Below are positions 1-7,280 of a stretch of DNA of 11,543 nt, one piece after another; the first letter of the stretch is position 1, and each line of letters starts with the position of its first letter. The translations under genes and the position numbers were made by a program. Under the pieces are notes generated by a model. It ran no database searches. It was not told the origin of the DNA and saw only the letters and a program-made list of their open reading frames with translations. The stretch comes from Coemansia sp. RSA 922 (Eukaryota; Kickxellomycota; Kickxellomycetes; Kickxellales; Kickxellaceae). The DNA lies in the NCBI GenBank assembly GCA_027577415.1, contig JANBQS010000817.1, positions 1 to 11,543 on the forward strand. Direction: 5' to 3'.

Positions 1-498
1 CATTTGGCACCTGCTCTTGGCAGTACGTCTCGGGTGTCCAACAGCAGCGCATCGATCAACATTCCCATGTCGCCACCGCTGGGCGCTAGACCTGACACGT
101 ACTTTGGGCGGCCACCTAGTGCGGGAGATCGCCCGGCCCACGACATGTTATCTAGATCTGGAATCCAGATACCACTGCCACCGCTGGGCTCGCCTCAGAG
201 CAGTAGATATGGATCGAGTAGCGTCTCTGGCTTGCCACATGCAGCACCGTCTAGCTTTCAGACAGCAAGCCCTACTGGCCAACAACAACAGCAGCAGGCG
301 GCGATTTATGCGCACAGCCAGCGGTCTCATTCATATGAGAGTGTTTCTGGCGGGATAGCGCCTCCTTCTGAACCCAAGCACCATTCGGATCGTCAGCTCC
401 CGTCGTTGGCAGAGCTCCAGTCAGCTGCACCAGGTGCTCATGGCGGCGACTCATTCCGGTACGCTCGACAACAGGCATATCCACCACTCAATCCGTAG
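1..498 (+). CDS. C-terminal fragment of a Ser/Pro/Gln-rich protein (5' end outside window)
   Basis: Frame 1 is open from the first base to the TAG at 496-498, so these 165 codons are the tail of a longer gene that begins upstream of the window. The first ATG in this frame lies inside low-complexity sequence and need not be a real start. No globular domain is visible. The fragment is rich in Ser, Pro, Gly and Gln, with repeated short proline motifs (SPPLG, LPPLG), a six-glutamine run and a hydrophobic LPSLAEL motif about 35 residues from the end. Such disordered tails with short Leu/Pro motifs are common in fungal transcription regulators, but that is only a guess because the DNA-binding or catalytic part is not in the window. 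The gene converges on YIP1, with 54 bp between the two stop codons. Confidence 0.6.
   Translation, partial: HLAPALGSTSRVSNSSASINIPMSPPLGARPDTYFGRPPSAGDRPAHDMLSRSGIQIPLPPLGSPQSSRYGSSSVSGLPHAAPSSFQTASPTGQQQQQQAAIYAHSQRSHSYESVSGGIAPPSEPKHHSDRQLPSLAELQSAAPGAHGGDSFRYARQQAYPPLNP
280..297 (+). repeat. Short CAA/CAG glutamine-codon run
   Basis: Three CAA codons followed by three CAG codons encode six consecutive glutamines inside the disordered tail of the first gene. The mixed codons make it less slippage-prone than a pure CAG tract. Confidence 0.85.
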
Positions 499-512
499 AA
501 CCAGATCATTGT

Positions 513-518
513 AATAAA
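513..518 (+). other. Candidate polyadenylation signal (AATAAA)
   Basis: An AATAAA hexamer lies 15 bp after the first gene's stop codon, in AT-rich sequence. Its placement suits 3'-end formation for that gene. Any transcript ending downstream of it would run into the 3' end of YIP1 on the other strand. Confidence 0.5.
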
Positions 519-552
519 AAATATATAAAGTAAATATTAACGTGAAAAAACT

Positions 553-1296
553 CTAAAAGACTGTGAGAAGAGCAAAGCTAGTATAGAACAAGCCGATCGG
601 GTAGGCTACGAGCAACCGCTGTTCAGACATGGACAGCACTGTGACAAACATGGTAGCGGACGAGTATGTGCACCAGGCAATAGGGATCAATGCAGCGACG
701 GCGGCGAGCTGTCCAGACTTGAGATCGACAGCGAGGCCAATGCTGCCCAGGAACACGATAGGCAGCAAGCAGTATCCCAGAATGCTAGCAGTACGCATGA
801 CCTCAATGCCTCCTTGCGACATGAGGTTGAGGATAGCCCAGATACCCACAGTGCCCAACAGACCCACGCCATAAATGTAGCCGAACTGCGACTTGCCGCT
901 AAGCAACAGGAATGTGCCGAGAACTAGGATAAACAGCAGTGGGCCAGACATATCGGCGTCATCGTATATCTCCGTGTCTATTGGTTTGAAAGGATTGAGT
1001 ACAGCGAGGGTTTTGGACTTTATGTGCTGGAAGTTTATGCCTAGCTCCTCCACGAGCGGAGCTTCATTGGGAAACCCGCCTGTACCAAAGGCAGCCAGCC
1101 AGGAACGCTCTACAATGGGCAGGGCGGTACCGTATGAGGACGCGTAGAACTCGTCAGCAGAACCATGGACTCCTACGCCGCCCGTCGTCGAGGCAGCTGG
1201 ATTGGCGTATTGTGTTTGATAGAATTCCAGGCCGTCGTTGTGTCCACTGGTTGTGCCATACATTTGGTCCTGATCGAATAGAACAGAATGAGCCAT
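553..1296 (-). CDS. YIP1: Yip1-type Golgi/ER membrane protein (YIPF5/YIPF7 family)
   Basis: Yip1 is a multispanning membrane protein of ER-to-Golgi traffic. In yeast it binds Rab GTPases such as Ypt1 and Ypt31, partners Yif1 and acts in COPII vesicle formation. The 247-residue product has the family layout. A soluble, low-complexity cytosolic N-terminus (1-80) is followed by the signature ELGINFQHIKSKTLAVLNPF at 85-104 and DADMSGPLLF at 114-122. Five hydrophobic segments then lie at about 118-133, 139-157, 171-190, 196-213 and 228-247, with YGVGLLG at 142-148 and GYCLLP at 174-179. The protein ends directly after the last span, as is usual in the family. The start is the first ATG, preceded by an A-rich context. 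No intron is needed. The gene diverges from TAF5 and converges on the upstream partial gene. The paralogue group (Yip1 rather than Yip4 or Yip5) is chosen from the ELGI-xF-xHI-KT motif. Confidence 0.92.
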   Translation of the reverse strand: MAHSVLFDQDQMYGTTSGHNDGLEFYQTQYANPAASTTGGVGVHGSADEFYASSYGTALPIVERSWLAAFGTGGFPNEAPLVEELGINFQHIKSKTLAVLNPFKPIDTEIYDDADMSGPLLFILVLGTFLLLSGKSQFGYIYGVGLLGTVGIWAILNLMSQGGIEVMRTASILGYCLLPIVFLGSIGLAVDLKSGQLAAVAALIPIAWCTYSSATMFVTVLSMSEQRLLVAYPIGLFYTSFALLTVF

Positions 1297-1551
1297 TTTT
1301 TGGAAGAAGGAGTGAGCGAACGCAATCTAACAAATAGAAATGGAAATTAAATATACATGGAAGAAGAGTTGAAAGAAAAAGTCGCAAGAGTGTCAATGCG
1401 AAATATGTGGAGCACACCATAAGGATTTCCTGACCAAGGTTGGACGTGATTATGTTTCGACCGTTTTTTTGGCGCGTGTTATTAAAGTGCCAAGTTTTCT
1501 TTTTTTGTATTTACCTCGGTTGTCTTTATATTTCAAACTCGTATTTATTTC
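1297..1551. promoter_or_regulatory. Bidirectional intergenic region between YIP1 and TAF5
   Basis: This 255-bp spacer separates two divergent start codons, so it must hold both promoters and both 5' leaders. The TAF5 side has a T-rich tract around 1496-1508 and AT-rich sequence (TATTTATT) just before the ATG. The YIP1 side is pyrimidine-rich when read on the minus strand. No classical TATA box at a convincing distance and no recognisable factor site were found. Confidence 0.55.
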
Positions 1552-3789
1552 ATGTCAAACCGAAAGGCTGAGTGGGGCGAGGACGGGGCGGATAGCAGCA
1601 CAGGGCCATCAGCAACCACACAGACAGCTGGAAGCAATGTAAACGGACGGACGGGGCCACAAAAGCAGGTGGAGAAAGTTGTGCTGCAGTTTCTAAAGAC
1701 AAAGGGATACAGAGAGGCAGAAAAGGCACTGCGCGCAGATGCCAAACTGTCGGGACAGGAGAGCACGCTGGGCGACCTGTCACAGACGTTTCCCGGCAGC
1801 GAGATGGGGTCAGACGCCAGCGTGCCCAACTGGATCCTGTTCTACAACGAGGCCGAGGAGGGCAACCCCGACGCGTACAACCAGAGCTACGGCGCACTGC
1901 GGCGGTGGATCGATAGCTCACTCGACGTGTACAAGCACGAGCTATACGCAGCGTCATACCCAGTGTTTGTACACGCGTACCTGGACCTGCTCATGCGCGG
2001 GCTTGGCGGAAAGGCCGCGGAGTTTATGAAGCGATACGGCGGCGACCATGGCGTGTACCACGGGCGAGCGATTGCAACGCTGAAGACGCTCACAGCAAGG
2101 GCACACGTGGAGGAGAATGCGCTGAGCCGGCTGTACCGCGGCAACAAGTACGGGATCCGCATGACGCGCGTGGGGTTTGAGCTGCTGCTGTCGTTCCTGC
2201 AGGACCACCACTACACGCTGCTGATGCGCACGGTCAACCAGCACCTCAACATCCGCACGGTCGACGGCGGAGCGGCCATCTCGAGCGAGGCCGATGCTGA
2301 CGTCGGCATCACCGGGCACACGCAGAGCCAGCTCGACCACTTCAACAGCCAGGACATTGCGCTGGGCCCGGCGCCGCTCGACTCGTTTGTCCGCGACGAG
2401 GTCGAGCGCACGCTGCAGGGCGAGGCCGGCCGCTTTGTCAAGGACGCCACGGCCAAGGAGGCGGCGGCGCTGCTCGACACGTTTGCGCAGGCGCGGCAGG
2501 AGAACGCAGCGGCGGCGCTGTCGGCCGACGACGCCGTGCCCATGCCGCCGGCGCGCGGCGTGGAGGTGGCGCAGCACATCGCCGACCTCAAGGCGCTGCG
2601 CAAGCGCGTGGCGCTGGGCCCGGCGGCGCTGCCGTCGGTCTGCATGTACACACTGCACAACACCGGCAACGCGCTGACGTGCGCCGCGGTGGCCGAGGAC
2701 CTGTCGCTGCTGGCCGGCGGGTTCTCCGAGTCGTACGTCAAGATATGGAGCCTCAAGAACGAGCCGCTGCGCGGGTTCGCTGGCAGCATCAACGCCGCGG
2801 CCATCGGCAGCGAGGAGGACGCCGAGTCGGCGCGCGAAAAGACCGGCGAGCCGTGGCGGAAGCTGGTGGGGCACTCGGGCGGCGTGTGCGGCGTGGACAT
2901 CAGCTTCGACTCAAAGTACCTGCTCTCGTGCTCGGAGGACAAGACCGCGCGGCTGTGGAGCCTGGACACGTACACCAACGTCGTGTGCTACAAGGGCCAC
3001 AGCTACCCCGTGTGGGACGTGGCCTTTGCGCCCCAGGGCTTCTACTTTGCCACCGCCTCGCACGACCGCACCGCGCGCCTGTGGAGCTGCGACCACATCC
3101 ACGCCCTGCGCATCTTCGCCGGCCACCTGGCCGACGTCAACTGCGTGCGCTTCCACCCCAACTCAAAATACGTCATCACCGGCTCCAGCGACAAGTCCGT
3201 GCGCCTGTGGGACGTCCAGCGCGGCTCGTGCGTGCGCGTTTTCACAAGCCACACGGGGTCCGTCGACACCGTGGCCGTGTCCCCCGACGGCCGCATCATG
3301 GCCTCTGCCGGCGAAGACCAGACCATCAACGTCTGGGACCTCGGCTCTGGCCGCCGCATGGACACGCTGACCGGCCACACCGGCCCCGTCTACTCGCTGG
3401 CCTTCAGCCAGGAGGGCACGCTCCTGCTCTCAGGGTCGGCCGACGAGACCGTCAGATCGTGGGACATCAAGCGCTCGAGCTCGGCCAGCGACCACCCAAT
3501 CATCGCACAGCGCCGAGCCGACCAGCAAGAGCCCGCGCCTGCTGCCGCCGATCCAGATGCAATGGATGTCGACGGAGCAGAGCCAGCAGCCGCCACCAGT
3601 CCGAAGCAGCAACCGCAGCCAGCGGGCGCTGACCCCAAGAAGCGCGACGCAGCCGGCATCTGGAAGGCAAAGCGCACAACAGAGAGCGAGGCCCTCCTCA
3701 AAACCTGGCGAACCAAGAGCACGCCTGTCTACAGCATAATGACCACCAAGCGCAACCTCGCCGTAGCCATTGGCGCATTTACGCTCTAG
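1552..3789 (+). CDS. TAF5: TAF5, WD40 subunit of TFIID and SAGA
   Basis: TAF5 is a scaffold subunit of the general transcription factor TFIID and, in yeast, of the SAGA coactivator; it acts in the nucleus. The 745-residue product has the full family architecture. A LisH motif lies at about 36-66 and the alpha-helical TAF5 NTD2 domain at about 98-230 (FYNEAEEGNPDAYNQSY onward). A linker follows, then the beta-propeller. WD repeats are clear at about 369-400, 436-470, 478-512, 520-554, 562-596 and 604-638, with GH and WD/WS pairs such as SEDKTARLWS and SSDKSVRLWD. The ending TKSTPVYSIMTTKRNLAVAIGAF (722-744) matches the conserved C-terminus of animal TAF5 and probably closes the propeller. An Ala/Pro/Gln-rich insert of about 65-80 residues sits between repeat 6 and that end. 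The first ATG is used; its -3 base is T, but the next in-frame Met (86) would remove LisH. Codon use is far more GC-rich in the middle than in neighbouring genes. It is unlikely to be a generic WD40 protein because LisH, NTD2 and the tail all agree. Confidence 0.96.
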   Translation: MSNRKAEWGEDGADSSTGPSATTQTAGSNVNGRTGPQKQVEKVVLQFLKTKGYREAEKALRADAKLSGQESTLGDLSQTFPGSEMGSDASVPNWILFYNEAEEGNPDAYNQSYGALRRWIDSSLDVYKHELYAASYPVFVHAYLDLLMRGLGGKAAEFMKRYGGDHGVYHGRAIATLKTLTARAHVEENALSRLYRGNKYGIRMTRVGFELLLSFLQDHHYTLLMRTVNQHLNIRTVDGGAAISSEADADVGITGHTQSQLDHFNSQDIALGPAPLDSFVRDEVERTLQGEAGRFVKDATAKEAAALLDTFAQARQENAAAALSADDAVPMPPARGVEVAQHIADLKALRKRVALGPAALPSVCMYTLHNTGNALTCAAVAEDLSLLAGGFSESYVKIWSLKNEPLRGFAGSINAAAIGSEEDAESAREKTGEPWRKLVGHSGGVCGVDISFDSKYLLSCSEDKTARLWSLDTYTNVVCYKGHSYPVWDVAFAPQGFYFATASHDRTARLWSCDHIHALRIFAGHLADVNCVRFHPNSKYVITGSSDKSVRLWDVQRGSCVRVFTSHTGSVDTVAVSPDGRIMASAGEDQTINVWDLGSGRRMDTLTGHTGPVYSLAFSQEGTLLLSGSADETVRSWDIKRSSSASDHPIIAQRRADQQEPAPAAADPDAMDVDGAEPAAATSPKQQPQPAGADPKKRDAAGIWKAKRTTESEALLKTWRTKSTPVYSIMTTKRNLAVAIGAFTL

Positions 3790-3820
3790 CACACAGCCCA
3801 CTTAAATAATATATTCTTTT

Positions 3821-5506
3821 TCATCCAAACCGAGACATGCCACTGCCCTCCCAGTTCATCGACGGCGCAATGTCGAGATACCCGTCGTCGGCGTAGTGGT
3901 TGTAGATTATAGGCGCTGACGTCACCGTTGTCGTTGGGCGCGACGCTCTTGAGCTGGAAACTGGCCTAATCCCGCCGAATCCCGCCGCCTGGTGTCCTCT
4001 TCCTCGTCGCCCGCCTCTTGTCGATCCACTGCTGGTGGGCCGTTCGCGCGATCTAGAGGCAGACGAGCTGCCACGGCGCCTTCCTCTTCTGCCGCGCTGC
4101 TGGGGCGACCGCCGCACGGCGGGTGCAAACTGGTTCAGATAAATAGCCATATTGTCATCGCCAGTCCCAGCAAACTCGCGCAGGTCGCAGAATCCCTCCA
4201 GCGGCGACTGCGGCGCCTCGTCATCATCATCGTCTATAGACACATAGCCCTGGTGTGACGACTCTTGGCCAGACAATGCAGGCCGACTGTCTAAATGGCG
4301 GTCAAAGTCATCGCTCAGCCGATCGTCGCCAAACATGTCCGCTCCATCGCTGTCCTCGCCAACCCCAATGAGCCTGTCATGGTTGTCGTGGTACCACTGC
4401 GAGATCCCTGGGTGGACAGGCGACGACCCGCCTGGCTGAAACTCTCCCATGATCGCTTGGTCTGCCGTAGCGGACACATTATGTATTTGAATTAGATCTG
4501 GCCGAGAAACGTCCTGTGTGAGGAACTCGCCAATCGGGTCATCAAAGAGCTCAGCGTCCATTCCCTTCAGCATCTCCTTGCTGGCCGATGTATTGCGCCT
4601 GAACTGCTGCGCGCCAGCCTTTGCCGCCACTAGCTCCAGGTGGTGGGCGACAATAGTCGATGCAGAGCTGGCCCGGTTCATATACCCGGTAGCAGTGGAT
4701 GTGCGAGACATACTGGAGACCAGCGTCTCTTGAGAAAACAAGTCAGCCGCTGAGGAGAACCCAGTCAATGGCGTACCTGCTGCGCTATTTGTCGTGTCCA
4801 GAACCACCATGTTCTGCGACTGGCTGTTGTGTCGCTCGACTGTCGGGCTTCCATGTCGCAGCAGTGGCGGCGATGACGGCAAGCACACTTCTACAATCGA
4901 TAGCTTTCGCGCCAGCTTCGTTGCCCGCACAACTGGCGTTGTGGCTATTTTCAGCGCTCTTATGGCGCAGTCTACTGGCTGAACGTCTGAGTTGTCACCG
5001 CTAAAACTGTCTTTATGTTTGGTGGACTTGCGCTTAGTCGGCGTTTCGACAAAATCGTCGTCCGAGTCGTCCACGCTGACAGGTATATTGGCTGGCCGTG
5101 GAGCAACAGCTATTCTGCGCGAGCTACTGCTCGGAGCCGTGTTCCTGGGCTTTTTCCGAGCTGTAAATTCTGGTTCTAGCACTATGCACTCGAGATCCTG
5201 GCTGTCGTCGATTTTAATAATCTGACTCGTCGACGCGCTGGCTGTTTTGTCGCTCCTTCTATGTCGCAAAATCGTGCCTGGCGACTTTAATCCAATGCCT
5301 GCTGCCTGCTTTGAGGCTTGGTTCGCGTTTGTCGGTGTCTTCATGGATATAATGGATTGCACTCGGCTAGGCGCTTTGCAAGTGAGCAGTGGCGGGAGTT
5401 CCCAGAAGTTGCTCAGTGCGTTCTGGTTATGTGCACGTATAGAGGTTGTGCGCTTTAGTGGCACTGAGGGCCGAGAGTTGGGAGCGCCGCTGGCGGCTTT
5501 GCGCAT
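3821..5506 (-). CDS. Unrecognised disordered nuclear protein with PIP-box-like and SUMO-interaction-like motifs
   Basis: I do not recognise this 561-residue protein. Its length, fungal-style bias and structured ends support a real gene. The frame stays open upstream to about 5630, but 5506 is its first ATG. Most of it is predicted by eye to be disordered (Ser, Thr, Asp, Arg). Visible motifs, in order, are: QNALSNFW (28-35), matching the PCNA-interaction pattern QxxLxxFW; IIKIDDS (96-102) and CIVLEPE (107-113), hydrophobic clusters beside acidic residues like SUMO-interaction motifs; basic stretches ARKKPR (116-121) and TPTKRKSTKHK (155-165), likely nuclear signals, the latter with a CDK-type TPTK; MVVLDTT (233-239); and YVSIDDDDDE (421-430). 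An RG/RS-rich segment spans about 471-504, and the end NWEGSGMSRFG looks conserved-motif-like. No RING, ATPase or nuclease domain is seen. It is convergent with TAF5 (31 bp between stops) and divergent from MRM1. A genome-maintenance adaptor is an inference only. Confidence 0.75.
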   Translation of the reverse strand: MRKAASGAPNSRPSVPLKRTTSIRAHNQNALSNFWELPPLLTCKAPSRVQSIISMKTPTNANQASKQAAGIGLKSPGTILRHRRSDKTASASTSQIIKIDDSQDLECIVLEPEFTARKKPRNTAPSSSSRRIAVAPRPANIPVSVDDSDDDFVETPTKRKSTKHKDSFSGDNSDVQPVDCAIRALKIATTPVVRATKLARKLSIVEVCLPSSPPLLRHGSPTVERHNSQSQNMVVLDTTNSAAGTPLTGFSSAADLFSQETLVSSMSRTSTATGYMNRASSASTIVAHHLELVAAKAGAQQFRRNTSASKEMLKGMDAELFDDPIGEFLTQDVSRPDLIQIHNVSATADQAIMGEFQPGGSSPVHPGISQWYHDNHDRLIGVGEDSDGADMFGDDRLSDDFDRHLDSRPALSGQESSHQGYVSIDDDDDEAPQSPLEGFCDLREFAGTGDDNMAIYLNQFAPAVRRSPQQRGRRGRRRGSSSASRSRERPTSSGSTRGGRRGRGHQAAGFGGIRPVSSSRASRPTTTVTSAPIIYNHYADDGYLDIAPSMNWEGSGMSRFG

Positions 5507-5743
5507 AGAGTATGTGTGCCAGGAACCTGAGCACAGGAGAGTGGACCGCTAGTGATAAAAATAATAGACTGATGGATATTTGTGATGCAAAATCGATGCA
5601 AATAGAAGAGAAAGAGTTGGACGTGCCTGGATTAGATTTTTTTTAGGTGGTGTAGGGTGTTTGTGTCGATCGTGCCACAACTTTCTTTCTTGCTCAAATA
5701 TCAATAAATTTTTTTCCTTTATTTTTTTTTTTTCTCTTTTGTC
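5507..5743. promoter_or_regulatory. Bidirectional intergenic region with long T tracts, upstream of MRM1
   Basis: This 237-bp spacer lies between two divergent start codons. It contains T-rich tracts near 5638-5645, 5709-5715 and a run of twelve T at 5722-5733 that ends ten bases before the MRM1 ATG. Poly(dT) tracts of this kind disfavour nucleosomes and are common in fungal promoters. No TATA box or known binding site could be assigned. Confidence 0.5.
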
Positions 5744-6817
5744 ATGTTTGCTAATTTGGCTGTTACAACAACGCGAACAAGGATCGGGCCTTGCTATGAG
5801 TTACTGTTTTCCAGTGGATCAACGGCCGTTGTCCGTTCCAGTGCGAATGCCTGTCGTTTTTACAACAAAGACCGATACTCAAAATTTGACAGGACCTTTA
5901 AACAAATTGGCAAAGCCCCAACACCTACTCATGGCCGCCCCACGAAGCTCAAATTCAGGACCAAGGGCAGCGAAGGCATAGAGTTGACCAACACGACGAT
6001 GGAGCTCCTCTACGGCTACTCGCCAATCAAAGCCGCGATAATGCAAGGGAAGCGCGAAATCTACGGGTTATACTGCCAGGGCGGGTTCATGGGTGATGAG
6101 CCGCGCGGCGAACTAAGCGATATCATAAAGATGGCCAAGGGCCAGCTTTTGCCTATAAAAGAGGTCATGAAATCCGATATGACTGATGCTGTATATGGCG
6201 CTAACCACCAGGGTATTCTGCTCAAGGTCGGCCGCTTAGATGCCACTCGGGTGCGCGATCTGGGTCCGCTAGTCAACGGCAGATACACGCTTGATCTGAC
6301 TACGGGTGTGGTTGAGCTTGAGCCCCGACGCAAGTTTCCGCTCCTAGTGTGCTTGGATGGCATACAGGATGAACGAAACATGGGATCTATTATAAGATCG
6401 GCTCTGTTCTTTGGCGCCGATGGTATTATGCTGTGCGGAAAGGATGCCTGTCGTCCGTCGCCTATTGTGTCTAAAACGAGCTCGGGTGCTATGGAGTGCC
6501 TGCCTATCTATAAAGCAGCAGAGCCGCCCAAGGTACTTACTAAGGCTCGCGAGAATGGCTGGTCAGTTGTCTGTACAACTGTCAAGGAAGGTGATTTGGG
6601 CGAAACTAATCCACTAGACCGTATCTCGAAACTGAATAGCCCCACTATTCTTGTCTTGGGAAGCGAGGGTAGCGGTGTGAACCATGCGATCCGGAATCTG
6701 AGCGATATAAACGTACATATTCCTGCTCGCTCTGATATCCCCAGCTACATTGACTCGCTCAACGTGGGCGTTGCGGCAGGTGTCATCCTCTCAGCACTAA
6801 AATTTGTTGGAGAGTAG
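5744..6817 (+). CDS. MRM1: Mrm1-type mitochondrial rRNA 2'-O-ribose methyltransferase (SpoU/SPOUT family)
   Basis: Mrm1 uses S-adenosylmethionine to 2'-O-methylate a guanosine in the peptidyl-transferase region of the mitochondrial large-subunit rRNA. The 357-residue product begins with a plausible mitochondrial presequence (residues 1-45: several Arg, many Ser/Thr, one acidic residue). The SpoU substrate-binding domain follows at about 86-165, with ELLYGYSPIKAAI and the family HQGI motif at 155-158. The SPOUT knot domain runs from about 199 to 352. Its motif 1 is DERNMGSIIRSA (209-220), with Asn212 and Arg218. Motif 2 is ILVLGSEGSG (302-311). Motif 3 is DSLNVGVAAG (337-346), where the usual Ser after NV is Gly. 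VSKTSSGAME (242-251) is typical of the Mrm1 subgroup. The first ATG follows a T-rich leader. Length and motif order are complete, with no sign of decay. Other SpoU paralogues (Trm3, Mrm2) are less likely because Trm3 is far larger and Mrm2 belongs to a different fold. Confidence 0.93.
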   Translation: MFANLAVTTTRTRIGPCYELLFSSGSTAVVRSSANACRFYNKDRYSKFDRTFKQIGKAPTPTHGRPTKLKFRTKGSEGIELTNTTMELLYGYSPIKAAIMQGKREIYGLYCQGGFMGDEPRGELSDIIKMAKGQLLPIKEVMKSDMTDAVYGANHQGILLKVGRLDATRVRDLGPLVNGRYTLDLTTGVVELEPRRKFPLLVCLDGIQDERNMGSIIRSALFFGADGIMLCGKDACRPSPIVSKTSSGAMECLPIYKAAEPPKVLTKARENGWSVVCTTVKEGDLGETNPLDRISKLNSPTILVLGSEGSGVNHAIRNLSDINVHIPARSDIPSYIDSLNVGVAAGVILSALKFVGE

Positions 6818-7280
6818 GCTCTTTCTTTTCTTAGCAACTCAATGTTTTTACGTGTTGACTTGTCACCTTACCTATAAACCTCTGATCAGTATATTGGTTT
6901 AATATGGACCCCGGAGATTAGAGAAATGCATATCTGTCTCTGATATCAATGTTTTTTTAGACACTTTGCCCCAATTATGTGCTTGTCCGCAACCTAAGCA
7001 TAGCTTCTCTCGCACTTGACAATTAAACTTATCTCATGCCACATAGGATTTAATGTTTTCTATATCAGTAATCACCAGATCAACATGATCATCTCTGAGT
7101 GTGGCGTACTTCCTCTGTCTATTGAAAACACCAACTCACACACTATTCAGCGCAGCAACACCCTTTTCTCTCTCTATCCTTTTTTTTAAATTTTTATTTA
7201 TTAATAGCAGTAGCTTGGTCAGCCTCTAGGGGATAGTAGGATAACAGGGTCCAAGGGTAACATAGACCCGTTGAAAAAAA
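6818..7280. other. AT-rich intergenic spacer between MRM1 and the HNH gene
   Basis: This 463-bp stretch is the longest spacer lying wholly inside the window and separates two plus-strand genes. It should hold the MRM1 3' end and the promoter and leader of the next gene. I see pyrimidine runs at about 7165-7187 (CCCTTTTCTCTCTCTATCC and a following T tract) and an A run just before the next ATG. No exact AATAAA hexamer, tRNA, long repeat or convincing small coding frame is visible. A short minus-strand open frame at 7194-7451 overlaps the HNH gene's start and looks like chance. Confidence 0.6.

Noticed and set aside
1954..3632. Long open frames antisense to and out of frame with TAF5 (for example 1954-2874 and 2211-2978 minus, 2679-3632 plus)
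   Set aside because: They arise from the GC-rich codons of TAF5, which suppress stops in other frames. Their translations are Arg/Ala-rich with no domain, while the TAF5 frame is unmistakable.
3922..5552. Plus-strand open frames within the unknown minus-strand gene (for example 3992-4258, 4699-5004, 5247-5552)
   Set aside because: They are short, show no recognisable domains, and overlap a 561-codon frame whose protein carries coherent motif patterns.
7239..7250. GGATAACAGGGT, identical to 12 bases of the I-SceI homing endonuclease site
   Set aside because: The full 18-bp site is not present: the left side lacks one G and the right end differs. There is no homing endonuclease or group I intron here, so chance similarity is more likely.
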